Origin: Symsagittifera roscoffensis
Taxonomy: Eukaryota > Xenacoelomorpha > Acoela > Convolutidae
Assembly (NCBI RefSeq): GCF_963678635.1
Contig: NC_087066.1
Coordinates: 62,502,282 to 62,566,281 of the forward strand
Reading direction: 5' to 3'
DNA length: 64,000 nt
The translations under genes were made by a program, and so were the position numbers. Below the pieces are notes generated by a model, which was not told the DNA's origin, did no database searches, and worked only from the letters and a program-made list of their open reading frames with translations. Below, one piece after another: positions 1 to 10,450 of this stretch. Position 1 is the first letter of the stretch, and every line of letters begins with the position of its first letter.

Positions 1-1300
1 CTATCAGGGGAAAGTAGTTCGTCTATTAGGGGTCACATTAAACCACAAAGTCACCTCCGGGAAGCCAAGTAAATTCCCTGTCCGTTCATAAATTTTGGAA
101 GACTTAATTCTCATGCTGCGGTCTAATTACTATCAAATTGCTCCGGGACTACGTTTCTTTAGCCTAATTGAATTGCTATTAATAGATCACTCGCCCAGCT
201 AAACAGAACCCAATGTTTACAAGTCCACTTTTAATTAACTCTACTACTCCAAGGTTGCAATGTAAAAGCTAAATCTCTAACAGTTTCTTCTCTAGTTCCC
301 AATATATAAGTTTCCCTCCCAATTTTTAGCAAGGTGACCTATTCTCATTTCCAGGGGTTGGGCTGGGGAATACGCCACTTTCCGGTGTTAATCCCGAGGT
401 TTTCTATACAAATTTGGGGTCAAAAGCCAAAAGATCAACTTAAGGTCACCCAGGGATCAACCGGGGTCAAACTTCCATATTTGAGTTTAGAATGCCATGG
501 GGGTACTAACTACCAAGTTTCATTCATATCCCATCAATACTTCACAAGTTATCCCATTTCTAAGTTCCATTATCACTTTTTCAGGGAAAAGGCTATAAAC
601 ACCGGAAGGAGTTGCCGGAGGGGTTCCAATCACTAGGGGTCTTTTACCGGGATCCGTATCTTATATCTATTGCCGCAATAAAATCGATTTGCCTAATAAA
701 ATCGATTTGCCTAATAAAATTTGCGGTCATTTTTTTGCGTAAATTGACTATCTCCGGTCTAAGGGGGTGTTTCTCTAAAAGCTAATAGCTTCCGGTCCAA
801 CCGCCGGATTTGGTTCAAATTATGATAAAAGATGTATCTTGCCACTACCTATCATCCCTCCAAGTTTCAGCTCCCTGCGTTCATTGGAGGCACGACTTCC
901 GGAAGTTAGGAGTGGGTTTGTTTACTTAGGGCATAAATCCGGAAGTGGGGGTCTGAGGGGTCTGGGTTTCCAAACTTAACCTCCCCTTAACTAGGCCTAA
1001 ACATACTAGAATTTGAGTCTATTCCAACCGCTTGTTACCGAGTTCTGATAGGGCCATTTACACTTCCGGGGACCGTTATCACTTGCCCCCAAGGGTCTGA
1101 GGGGTCGCGTTTTTTGTGTGCCCGGGTCAAATCATCTCTAGTATCGCTCCTCTGAATTTCATAACATTAGCTTTCTTAGTTCCGATTTGGGGGGGGGGGG
1201 GTCGCCAATTTTGTCAAATGTTATTTTCTGGAATAGGAGGGACGATATCTTCAAAAATTGAACTATTTTGAACTTTACCCTTTGTTTGCTGTACTACTTA
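1..1300. other. Unassigned segment rich in CCGGAA-type words
   Basis: No gene is supported here. The stretch is less AT-rich than what follows. It repeats short words such as TTCCGG, CCGGAAG and GGTCTGAGGGGTC (near 949 and 1095), which suggests an old interspersed repeat. An 18-bp unit (AATAAAATCGATTTGCCT) is repeated about 2.6 times at 677-724. A run of 13 G lies at 1189-1201. An open frame at 334-636 begins at GTG, has no recognisable motif and is not called a gene. Confidence 0.4.
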
Positions 1301-2580
1301 ACTTAATGACGAATCAATCTTACGCTCAGGTTACTATAGCATGTAATACAGTAGAATCGCCAATTCTACACAAACAATGCACAGAATTGGAAGTTGCATA
1401 ACGGTACAGAATATAAATGTGGAATCATATCAAAAATCAACGACTTTTTAACGACCATCAAAAAAACTCTGACAACGAAGCTTGCGTAGCAACAATATTG
1501 CTTAATAAACACTACACGAAGCAAGATATCCACTTCAAACAAAAACAGTCAAACGAAAACTTGCTATTTTTACAGAGTTGAGCAAAAGATAATCGCACTT
1601 CGGATCGTAGTGTGACATGATAAAATGAGCAAATCTTTAGAAATTTGAATTTGGCTTGCAACGAATAACTTCTAGCGGGCTCTACTTGTGTGCAGGTAAA
1701 AAAAAAACAGTCGGCTAATCGCCCGAATATAATAATTTTGATTCATTAGGGTAACAAAAGAGTCCCCTCGAATAAAGGTTAGTGTGGAAACACTCCGATG
1801 ACCAATATCGCAGAGACATTGACATTCAAAGCGAAAACTCTGCTCAAAACAGCCGATGACGCACTCGCCGCAACTTAACAACCTTCGCCGATCTAGCCAG
1901 GATCAACATTTTTGCTAGATTCAGATACCTGGCACGATATTATGGAAGATTATTTCAATGACTTGACGAATACAGACACGGTTCCTTATCTCGGATTCTC
2001 TTCGCTTAGTCCTTATTCGGATTCTCTCCTTATTCGGATTCCCAGAGTCTAACACGAAACGAGGGATCATCAAACGATGCGATTTTGTCAAACACTCCCC
2101 AGAGAACAAACAATATGCCTCCAAGGGCGACAAAGAGAGCTTCCAGACCGATGAAGAACGTGGAATTCTCAAAGTTTTTGGCTAAAATATTCGTAGTTAA
2201 ACTAGTATTAAAGAGCCCCCTGACGTAACAGTCGTAAATCTTGCCAGAGAGACCTACAATTGAACGTCTCTCGACGACCAATCAAATCTGGTCACCCTCG
2301 GACTTTTTTATTCCTTTATTTCCCTCGAAAAACAAGTCAGCGTTATTCGCTAAATTGAATTTTACTTGGTCTTCAGGAAGAACCCCTCACCTAGAACCCT
2401 ACCATCGATACAAATGGATATTATGGCGAGTGAACAATGCTCAGACCCACTTACTCACAATCCTACACTGTAAACTCAAAGCAGAATACTTAGAGCTGAA
2501 AAGCTGTTTTTTCTCTTCAATTCCGGAAGTTCTGAAAAAAGTTAGTTAATTCAACAAAAGTTTCAACTAATAAATTTTTA
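1301..2580. other. Intergenic, no supported gene
   Basis: Only short overlapping open frames occur on both strands, none with a recognisable motif. A short tandem of CCTTATTCGGATTCTCT-like units lies at about 1985-2045. I see nothing else that can be named. Confidence 0.4.
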
Positions 2581-3200
2581 TTGTTCCGACCATTAAAAAT
2601 GTGGAGGAATTTTGTATTCGGATGTGTTTTAGTTTTTTCTTTTTGTTTTCCACGCAAAATCAGCTACCACAAATAATCATCGGACAGGGTTGATGGATAT
2701 ATAATATTCAAGCCCCTTCAGCTGTTATTCGAATGATTTTCAAAAAATTTAAAAGAATTCCGTTGTTGAGAAAAACCGTTTGGAAGTTTTTGATTTTTCA
2801 TCTAATTTCGAGCGAGTGAGATGGCTTACATTAGCTTATTTATGCTTAATTTAAGCGTTTAATTTTACTCTAATGAAGTTGATTTTTGGAGTTTTTAGCT
2901 TCATCTTAGAAATCAAAAATTTCAAAATTTGGGGAACACTTTTTGAAAAATTATTTTTAAAAATTTTATTTTTTGTTTATTTGTTTTTGTTTTTCTTGTT
3001 ATTTATCTTCAAAAGTTGTTTTCCAATTTGCATATTTCACATGACTGACAAAAATGCCTAAGCTCTTCTCTTTCGCTCAGATTTCTTTGTCACACCCAGC
3101 CGAAAATACGACACTAATTGGAAAAATAATTCTGTCGTAATTTTTTAAGACTGTTCGGAACCATCTGTGCTACTTGCACATTAACCGGTTATTTTTGTTA
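2581..3200 (+). mobile_element. Helentron-like non-autonomous element, family R3, copy a
   Basis: The left end reads TTGTTCCGACC. The right end holds a diverged inverted copy of that word (TTCGGAACC, about 3155). A hairpin follows, TGTGC-TACTT-GCACA (3166-3180), and then a short tail ending ACCGGTTATTTTTG. Related copies lie at 26450-26795, 57548-58060 and 59522-59930, and the right end is shared with 57548-57590. Subterminal inverted repeats plus one terminal hairpin is the known layout of Helentron-associated non-autonomous elements. That assignment is inference from structure, since no transposase is present. Confidence 0.5.
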
Positions 3201-3775
3201 AATTTTATCAATATTTCATTTTCGCTAATCGTTTGATTTTCTTGTGTTTTATTCCTGTATATCTGTTCATACTAAGTTAGAATTCGTGTAGGTTGTAATT
3301 ATCTTCCATCCTGTACTTTGTCATCCTTCAACAAATCTTTAAGGCTCTAGGTTATTTCATTCCCTTCGCTGTTTATACATTTTTGGCTCATTTTGAAGTT
3401 TTTTGATTTTTAGGTTCCTACTTCGAAAGGAGGAATGAGTGTATGTTTCGATCAATTTTCATATTGCGTAATTTGAAATGTGAGAACAGTGTCCTCATGA
3501 AGAATATTGTGATTTTGTTCAGTTACTTTTCTTTGTGGACCTTAGGTTTTGCTTAAGTACCTGCTTGTTTGAAATACGGCGGCTAGGTTTGGTCAATACG
3601 TTCATTGTTTGAAATAGTCTCAGAACAAATTTTAAATTGATTTCAATTTTATAACTTCTTGTAATTTTTTTTAGTTGCAATAAACATAAGTGTATTTATT
3701 AGACATAGAATATGTTGTGAAGCTGGGAAAATTGGGGATAAATAACACGCAATGCATCATGGGTATTTTCTGTTA
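3201..3775. other. Intergenic, nothing recognised
   Basis: AT-rich single-copy-looking sequence between two repeats. I see no open frame of note, RNA gene or further repeat. Confidence 0.4.
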
Positions 3776-4067
3776 CACCCCCCCCCCCCCTCCCCGCTAA
3801 AATGGTAAATTTGGCAATTCAAATTTCGAATTGAAATTGAAAGCACGAAAGTGAAAGAAACAAACAATTAAATACCACTCGCGTGCAATTAGCAGCCGCT
3901 CGATTAGGAAACCTAGTGAGAAATTTGCCATATACTTTTGTTTTACTAATCGAGCAGCTGCTAAATGCACGCGATGGGTATTTAATTGTTGGTTTCACTC
4001 GGGTTCAATTTCAACTCGAAATTTGAATTCTCAACTTTAGCCTTTTACCGGGGGGGGGGGGGGGGGA
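3776..4067. mobile_element. Foldback MITE with long inverted arms
   Basis: The left arm (3776 to about 3910) starts with a C-tract. It reappears, inverted and diverged, in the right arm (about 3955-4067), which ends in a G-tract. Matching words include AATTAAATACC / GGTATTTAATT, GCAATTAGCAGC / GCTGCTAAATGC and CTCGATTAG / CTAATCGAG. The arms are about 115-135 bp around a 45-bp loop. TTA flanks both ends (3773-3775 and 4068-4070). A 3-bp TTA target duplication would suit a PIF/Harbinger-type MITE, but the homopolymer ends make the exact borders uncertain. Confidence 0.65.
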
Positions 4068-4530
4068 TTATTAACCGAAAAGAGCCTCATGTTTTCTTTT
4101 TGGGGTGTTCTAGCAAATTGAACGACGAGCAAAATAGACGTGACCAGTAAAAATGAATTTTAAACTACAATTATGGGAAATAAGACATAATAGTATTGTT
4201 TGTGTATTTTTGAAATGAGAGAATTTTATAATTTATGCATTTCAAAATTAGTTCATAATATTAGGATTTATGTTTTATAAACCACTTAAAATTAAAATTT
4301 TGTCTGCAATGGGATTATATACTCTTCTTGTATTTGTGAAGTTTTCTTTTAAGCAATAAATTTTGTTAGCTTTTTGCTTTCAACTTATAGTTCTAGTTTT
4401 GCGAAAAAAAATTAACATCTCAAATCGGTTTTATTGCAGCCGTCTAATTAGCTTTTCGTCTATTAACCTCGTTTTATTTAATCGTCAGTGGTGCTTCAAT
4501 CCCGCCTGAAAACCAATTCTGTAGAAAAAA
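4068..4530. other. Intergenic, nothing recognised
   Basis: AT-rich sequence with no open frame of note and no repeat that I could pair with another part of the window. Confidence 0.35.
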
Positions 4531-5015
4531 AAGACTGTTCGTATATCAGGGCAAAGCCCTGAATGTTCCGGTTATCCCTTAGTTCATATCGAATAGACTT
4601 TGAGAAAAATATTGAAAACATATATTTTTTTGAACAATATCAAAGGATGAAATGTTGAGTCGTAAGAAATCAAAACGAACAATCTAATTAGCTAGCCTCA
4701 ATTCAATTTGGAACGATTTTATTGTGCGGGATAATTCGCCATGCATAAATAATTCGAGTTACGCTTTCAGCAATAAAATTTTTCGAAGCGCAAATAATTT
4801 AATCAAGAACATAGCCATTTTGGCAATTTTCAAATCCCCGAACTTTACAAAAAAATGGAGGTAAATTATCTTTTTAAATTTGAACTCAGGGAGTTAATAT
4901 ATTCAATTTTAATTTTTTTTTGTCGAAAACTATTATTTTGATCGGCGAAAATTGACTGAACAAAAAAAAACCAAACCGAGCATAAATATTCCGTTTTTTT
5001 CGAAAGTCGGAACAA
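4531..5015 (-). mobile_element. Helentron-like element, family R2, copy a
   Basis: Read on the minus strand, the element opens TTGTTCCGACTTTCG (5015). It closes with an inverted copy of the opening word (here degenerate, CCGGAACA), then a perfect hairpin TCAGGGC-TTT-GCCCTGA (4546-4562) and a tail ending CAGTCTT. The body is shared with the copy at 5229-5730, for example GATTAGCTAGCCTCA-like and CGCCATGCATAAA words. It lacks any transposase frame, so it is non-autonomous. The Helentron label is inference from the subterminal repeats plus the end hairpin. Confidence 0.55.
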
Positions 5016-5228
5016 AAAGATATTTTTTTTGAATTTCAAACCTCTTTTTTTTGCATAGCTGCCTGCTTAGTGAACAGCTGAATCGCTTCATAAAGTTCCG
5101 TTCCAAAAAGTTCTTTGCCTCAGTTGTTGACGGCTTAGTTTCCGTTCGACTTTTCCGTTCGGAATCTCTTGTAAGTATCACGCCTTGATTTTCAACGATT
5201 GTGCGTATAGCAATCGAAAATTGAATAA

Positions 5229-5730
5229 CGACTGCTCGTAAATCAGGGCAAAGACTTGAATATTCCGACTGCGCCTTAGTTCATATCGAATCGACTTTGA
5301 GAAAAAAACTATTAAAAACCTATAAACTTTGGACAAATATCATAGTGTGAAATTTTGAGTCGTACAAAATTAATCGGACCAATCCGATTAGCTAGCCTCA
5401 GTTCAACTTGGAACTGTTTTGTTGCGCGGGATAGTTCGCCATGCATAAAAAAATCGAGTTACGTTTTCAGCAATAAAAGTGTTCAAAGCTTAAATAATTT
5501 AGTCAAGAACATGGCCATTTTGGCAACTTTCAAGTCCCCGAACTTTACTACAAAAATTGGAGCTAAAAAATCTTTTTATATTTGAACTCAGGTATTAGAT
5601 AAAAAGATACAAACTTCAATGGTTTATAAAAAGTTTTTGTAGAAAACTGCTATTTTGATCGGCGAAAATTAACTGAATAAAAAAACCAAATCGATCATAA
5701 ATGTTCCGTTTTCTTCGAAAGTCGGAAGAA
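5229..5730 (-). mobile_element. Helentron-like element, family R2, copy b
   Basis: A second R2 copy, in the same orientation about 700 bp away and alignable with copy a over its full length. Its hairpin is damaged (CAGGGCAAAGACTTG), so the copy is old. Close spacing in the same orientation suggests a local tandem duplication of the element plus about 210 bp of flank. Two independent insertions are also possible. Confidence 0.55.
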
Positions 5731-6130
5731 CCAGTTTGTTTTGCGCAATGAAGTTTGGGCATAGTGGTTTTCAATTAAATATCTGTGATTTAGTTTTGAA
5801 TGCCAAATTTTGTCAATGTGAAGTTTTCGGCTTATACAAGGAAGTAAATGTGGCATTTCAGCAATTTCAGTTGTAATTTTTTCTCTAATTTCTTTTTTTT
5901 AGCATTTAAAATTGAAAGTTTTGGATTAATAATAATTTTTTAGACGTAGCTTTTTATCCATCTATCATGATGTAGTTTTGATGTAGGATGCACTTTGATT
6001 ATATTAGCTTCTTTTTGTGGGAATTGTCTGATCATGATTCTATTGTGATAATGAGGTTCTTTTCAAATAAACTTTAAAAAAAATCAACTATAAAAAAGTT
6101 TCATGGAAAACTTTATAGTAGTTGTATAAG

Positions 6131-6355
6131 AAGTAGAGGATTAAAAGGGTGCCGCCCCAGGTATTCGACCCCTTACCGGCCCAAAGGCCCCCCCCCCTTA
6201 GTACTATTTTGAAATATCCATTTTTGGTGGCGGACCCTAAAAAATTTCTAAAGGCGCCTTTGGCGCCAATATATACTAAATTTGAGGGGGAGCGCGCGCT
6301 GAAGAAAAACGCTTTTTTTGGTGAAAAATTTCCAAAATTTTTCAAAAATTAGCCT
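6131..6355 (+). mobile_element. hAT-like MITE, truncated copy
   Basis: It starts with a degenerate AGTAGAGGATTAAAAGGG end and carries the family core: ATTCGACCCC, GACCCAAAGG-like and GGCGCCTTTGGCGCCAATAT (a palindromic GGCGCC pair), then GAGGGGGAGCGCGCGC and an A-rich stretch. The right half and right terminal repeat are missing. The full-length relative is at 62936-63357. Confidence 0.5.
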
Positions 6356-6389
6356 GAAGCACAGATAAAATGGTGGTTCAGAAAAAAGT

Positions 6390-6610
6390 TCAACAACTAG
6401 CGAAAAATGAAATTATTGGCAGTTTTGAAACTCCGAACTTTGCAAAAAAACTATCACTGGTGGCATACATACTTTTTAATTTTGATCCCGTGGCATCAAA
6501 AGTTTTCAGATGGTTTACAAAATGCGCCAAAAACGGATAATTAAAAGTAAAAAAAAAACACGCAACAAATTACCCGAAGCATAATTATTCTGTCACAATG
6601 TTGAGATCTA
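6390..6610. repeat. Diverged fragment of R2-like repeat
   Basis: It shares the words GGCAGTTTTGAAACTCCGAACTTTGC, in variant form, and a GAAGCATAATTATTC-like end with R2 copies a and b. It lies between two MITE copies and has no intact end. Confidence 0.3.
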
Positions 6611-6631
6611 GTCAATCATCATCACTATATG

Positions 6632-6975
6632 CAGGAGCGGATCTAGGATTTTCTCGAAGGGGGGGGGGGGCGAATTTCCAAAAAAATTCAAAATTTTTGT
6701 CGACTTATTTATAGATCGACCAAAAAAGGCGGCGTTTTTAGGCAATTTTTAGCAAATTTTGACCAAAAAAAATCCCGTTTTTTTGGTACGCACTTCCCCA
6801 ATCAAAATTAGTGTATATTGGCGCCGAAGGCGCACTTAGAAAAATTTTTAGGGTACGTCACACAAAATGGATATTTAAAAATAGTACAAAGGGGGACTCT
6901 TTGGGTCGGCAGGCGGTCGAGTCCCGAAAAAAAAGGTGTCCGCCACCCCCGCCCGCCACCCTTAATCCAACCCTG
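6632..6975 (-). mobile_element. hAT-like MITE with 8-bp target duplication
   Basis: The ends are CAGGAGCGGATCTAGG (6632) and, inverted, CAGGGTTGGATTAAGG (6975). The flanks ACTATATG (6624-6631) and AATATATG (6976-6983) match at 7 of 8 positions, as expected for an 8-bp hAT target duplication. The core contains GGCGCC palindromes and a GGGTCGGCAGGCGG stretch shared with the other copies. No coding capacity. Confidence 0.65.
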
Positions 6976-6983
6976 AATATATG

Positions 6984-7505
6984 GTACTCCTGGGCTATTC
7001 AAGTTTCAGGCTTGTTAGTGTGCATAACGAGTCAGTTTTAGGGGTGTGTTTTGGGGAGGAGAGTCATAGATGGAACTTTATACATTGCGTGGAGTAGATA
7101 TATATCCTATTTTTACACTTACTCCGATGAAGTTGAGCTTTTTGTTGTGTGAAGAGAAATCTGTAGTCTTTGCGAAATACTGGAGAGGGGAGAGGCCTTT
7201 GGGTTGGCCATGTTGCAGATAAACTTGAGACTGGAACTCACAGCAGCCTCCTGCAAATAAATTATTCTGTTTTGGTGAAGTGGCTAAGGTCTCCAACTCC
7301 TAACCGAGAGGATGTATGTTCGAGACCCACTATGCATCGCGCCAAATGTTGACATAAAATGAACAACAAAAACCAAATAGAAGATTTAATGCAGTTTTTT
7401 GCTACGATTGAATGAAAACATCAAGCCTCTGTTGTTGTTTTTTGACATTCTCGCCCTGCCCTGGGAAACCAAGGCTTGTTTTAAAATAGAGTTTAATTTT
7501 CTCTG
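6984..7505. other. Intergenic, weak tRNA-like stretch
   Basis: No gene is supported. At 7268-7340 a TGGCTAAGG word followed by TGTTCGAGACCC resembles A and B boxes of RNA polymerase III promoters, but the implied cloverleaf does not pair, so it is at best a decayed SINE head. Confidence 0.25.
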
Positions 7506-7928
7506 TAGTGAATTGATTCGAGATTTGACGTTTTTCCCCTAAAGGATTCGACCCACTGCCGACCCAAAGGGTCCTCCCTTTGAACTATTTTCAGATATCC
7601 AATTTTGGCTGACGGATCCCAAAATTTTTCTAACGGCGCCTTTGGCGCCAATATATACTTTTTTAAGGGGAGAGCGCGCGCCAAAAAAAACGCAATTTTT
7701 TGGTAAAAACTTTCCAAAAAGTGCCTAAAAACGCCTTTTTTACCTGTTTTTTTTTCTAAATTTTGCCTGCTTTTTTTTCAAAATTTCGGACAAAACAGGG
7801 TCTTTTTAGTGCTTTGGGAGAGATCAAAAAACCAATTTGGTCGACCTAAAAAAAAGGTCGACATAATTTCGAAAATTTTTTGAAAATCCGCCCCCGCCCC
7901 CTTCGAGAAAATCCTAGATCCGCCCCTG
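7506..7928 (+). mobile_element. hAT-like MITE copy
   Basis: The right end is intact (CCTAGATCCGCCCCTG, ending at 7928). The core matches the 62936 copy through GATTCGACCC, GCCGACCCAAAGGG, GGCGCCTTTGGCGCC, GAGAGCGCGCGCC and the GGTCGACC pair near 7838-7862. The left end is degenerate and its position is estimated. The flanks (TTTCTCTG / GTTCTGAG) match poorly, so no target duplication is claimed. Confidence 0.55.
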
Positions 7929-9239
7929 GTTCTGAGAACAGTCAGAGTTATTCTAGTATATTTCATCGCTGACTAATCGCTGACTCATCACTGATTTTAC
8001 GAGTGTTTGCAGCGTGCAAGTGGCACTGCACTGATCAGGGCCTGATTCACCGATTCTTAACAATGCACTAACACTTTTAACATCTTAAATTAATAAAGAT
8101 TCTGAGCATATAAAAAAGTAAGGCCATAGGTGTGAAGAAAAATAATCTAACCTGGCTCTCTCTGTTCGAATGAGAACCAGTTTACTCTCTCGTAAGTTCC
8201 TCTCACTAATTCGACGAAATCCGCCTTGTCTGTTATTTCGAACCCCCTGTCAGACTGCGTTGCCTCCACCCAGTAGCCAGTCAGACAGAAGTACCTAGTA
8301 GAACAAAGTTCATCAACCATTAAACCATAAGTAAACTTCCTCTAAGTACTTTGAAAAAAAAACGAGCCATAATCAAACTCTAGACAATTTTCAGACCTTT
8401 TTTGTCTGAAAGTTTGAACAAGTTAGTCTTAAGTTAGTTTCATAACACACTTATTGGCGCAAATAAGAAAAAAACAACAAAACCGGCATAATCGAAGCAT
8501 CTAACCGCGACCGGCGCCGCAACTAAAGCGAAACGTCGGTGTCCAAGTTTTATTAATTTGCGTCAAGCAATTAATTTTTTACATGTCTGATGAGTCTGTT
8601 TATTGAATTCATAAGCACCTTGGTATTGTCTCTTTTTTATAAGTTTTCAGATTAAATTTCTGCAGACTTTCGCAGCAATTAACTTTCTGCAGCAATTATC
8701 TACAGACTTTCGCGACGCGACACTGAGCGACTAATTTAAATAACATGTGGCGCCTTATTTCCAAATAATCGCAACTAACTCAAACACAATCCCGACTATA
8801 TTTCAGTCTATTATAATTGAAACTCAATATTTTTGGTGTTGTTCGTTACCATAAGACCCATCCAGATTATAGACTTTCGATTGATAAATGCTTGTCGAGA
8901 ACTTGTCAATGCATATGTCAATTAAAAAATGCATTTGTCAATTAGCTAAGCAGTACCTAGCCAAACCTACTTAGTTAGAAGCTGTTTGAGCCCAAAACAA
9001 TTGTCACAAAAATTTTCGAGCAGCAAATGTTTTTAAAAAAACTGACGTTATTGCGTCAGCTCCCTCTCGTAATACCTCTCACGCATATGAATTCAAATTT
9101 AAATTTTGATTCTCGAACAAAGCATTACAGGGCGACTAAATCAATTGATCGTAATAAGAAACCATTTTGGTCGAAAGAAAGCATCTTTCAAAAACGAAAG
9201 AAAGGATACAAAAAAAAGAGAAATTTAGCGCACATGGAA
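7929..9239. other. Intergenic, no supported gene
   Basis: No recognisable coding sequence. The stretch around 8140-8330 is slightly GC-richer and contains a small imperfect hairpin (CTGGCTCTC ... GAGAACCAG). An ATG-initiated 183-codon frame starts at 9027 and runs into the minisatellites downstream. It has no known motif. Confidence 0.35.
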
Positions 9240-9420
9240 GAAGCCCGGGTCGAGGTGCTCATTGTATGTTTCGACCGTCTCGACCAAAATTCGGTATGTT
9301 TTGACCGTCTACACCGAGTGTGGGTATGTTTCAATCGTGCTCGGCCTGGACCGTTCTCGAGCTGGACCGTTCTCGACCCAAGAAAGATATGTTTCGACCG
9401 TCTCCATTACGAGACCAAAC
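9240..9420. repeat. Imperfect minisatellite of TGTTTCGACCGTCTCGACC type
   Basis: Variants of TATGTTTCGACCGTCTCGAC recur about every 40 bases (9266, 9296, 9326, 9389). Interrupted GACCGTTCTCGA words lie between them. A related cluster lies at 11876-12130, where the repeats read TTTCGACCGTACTCG and CAACCGTGCTCGAC. The two clusters therefore belong to one repeat family. Confidence 0.5.
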
Positions 9421-9529
9421 TGTGCATTCTGTGCATTGTAAGTGGATTCCCCAACCGGCCAAAATTTTTGGATTCCACAAACAAACACCTAAAAAACTGT
9501 ACCGCTCAAAATTGCTCCAAACATAGGCG

Positions 9530-9650
9530 AATTTGCGGAATCCGCAACCTTATTTGCAAAATTCCGAACAGTTTGTAGAATCCACAAATTGTAAGCGGAA
9601 TCCGCAAGTTGAAAGTGAAATCCGCATTTTGTTTGCGGATTCCATTTTCA
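9530..9650. repeat. Minisatellite of GCGGAATCCGCAA type, cluster 1
   Basis: Short units of about 24 bases are built on the palindromic word GCGGAATCCGC and its variants (GAATCCACAAATTG, GAAATCCGCATTTTG, GCGGATTCC). A second cluster with the same words lies at 10285-10450. Confidence 0.5.
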
Positions 9651-10284
9651 TATATGTATATATGTAGTAACAACATAATCAATATCTTCTATTTACTAGG
9701 TGATCGTCAACAAGGTAGTTGTAAAATAATTGAAGCGTTTATATTTCTTGATATGTACAATATAACTTTTACAATTTTTAATCTGAAAAGTTTCTGACTT
9801 AACATATTTCGCGAGATTGTTGAAAGTTATAACTTATAAATAAACTAGTTTTCAAATTGCTACATGCTATAAGCATGCGGCAATTGTTTATCATAGTTTT
9901 TTTCGAGGGACCACTCTATCGCAGTAGTAACCAGGGTGTACACTGGGTGTGCTTGCATATCATCTAAAATACTGCCCTCATGATTTGATTTTTCATTCGA
10001 CTCATCTCAAACACTGCTCTCATCATTTGAATTCACTCTCCAATTAGATCAGTTATTGAAATTAGTGGAATCTCAAAAACTGACCAAATTCGACAAAATG
10101 CTGTGCATTGTGTTTCCAAACACTCTCAAATCATTAAATCCAAATTTTGTATCCCCAATACTAAAGAGTGACATCCGCTGACAATGGTCAAATCTGTGAT
10201 TTTAAATTCCGCTTTGCTGCAGATAAGAAATCCAGCTCTAGCTTTTAATTCATAAACAAGTTCAATAATAAAAAAAATAAGGGA

Positions 10285-10450
10285 ATTCACTTACAAATTG
10301 CGGAATCCGCTTACATTTGTGGATTTTGCCTACAAGTTTTGCGGATTCTATTTACAATTGCTGATTTTATTTAAATTTTTTGGAATCCACTTACAGTTGC
10401 GGAATCAAAAACAATTAGCTATTTTTACTGGTTGCAGAATCCGCGACACA
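10285..10450. repeat. Minisatellite of GCGGAATCCGC type, cluster 2
   Basis: Words such as TTGCGGAATCCGCTTACA, TTTGCGGATTCTATTTACA and GGAATCCACTTACAG recur every 22-26 bases on alternating strands. Same family as 9530-9650, separated from it by about 640 bp of other sequence. Confidence 0.5.

Noticed and set aside
334-636. 100-codon frame starting at GTG
   Set aside because: Non-ATG start in an animal genome and no motif. It lies in repeat-like CCGGAA-rich sequence.
7268-7340. tRNA gene candidate
   Set aside because: A- and B-box-like words are present but the anticodon and acceptor arms do not pair.
9027-9578. 183-codon ATG-initiated frame on the plus strand
   Set aside because: Half of it is translated minisatellite, no known motif is present, and codon context is that of the AT-rich surroundings. 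Kept only as a remark.
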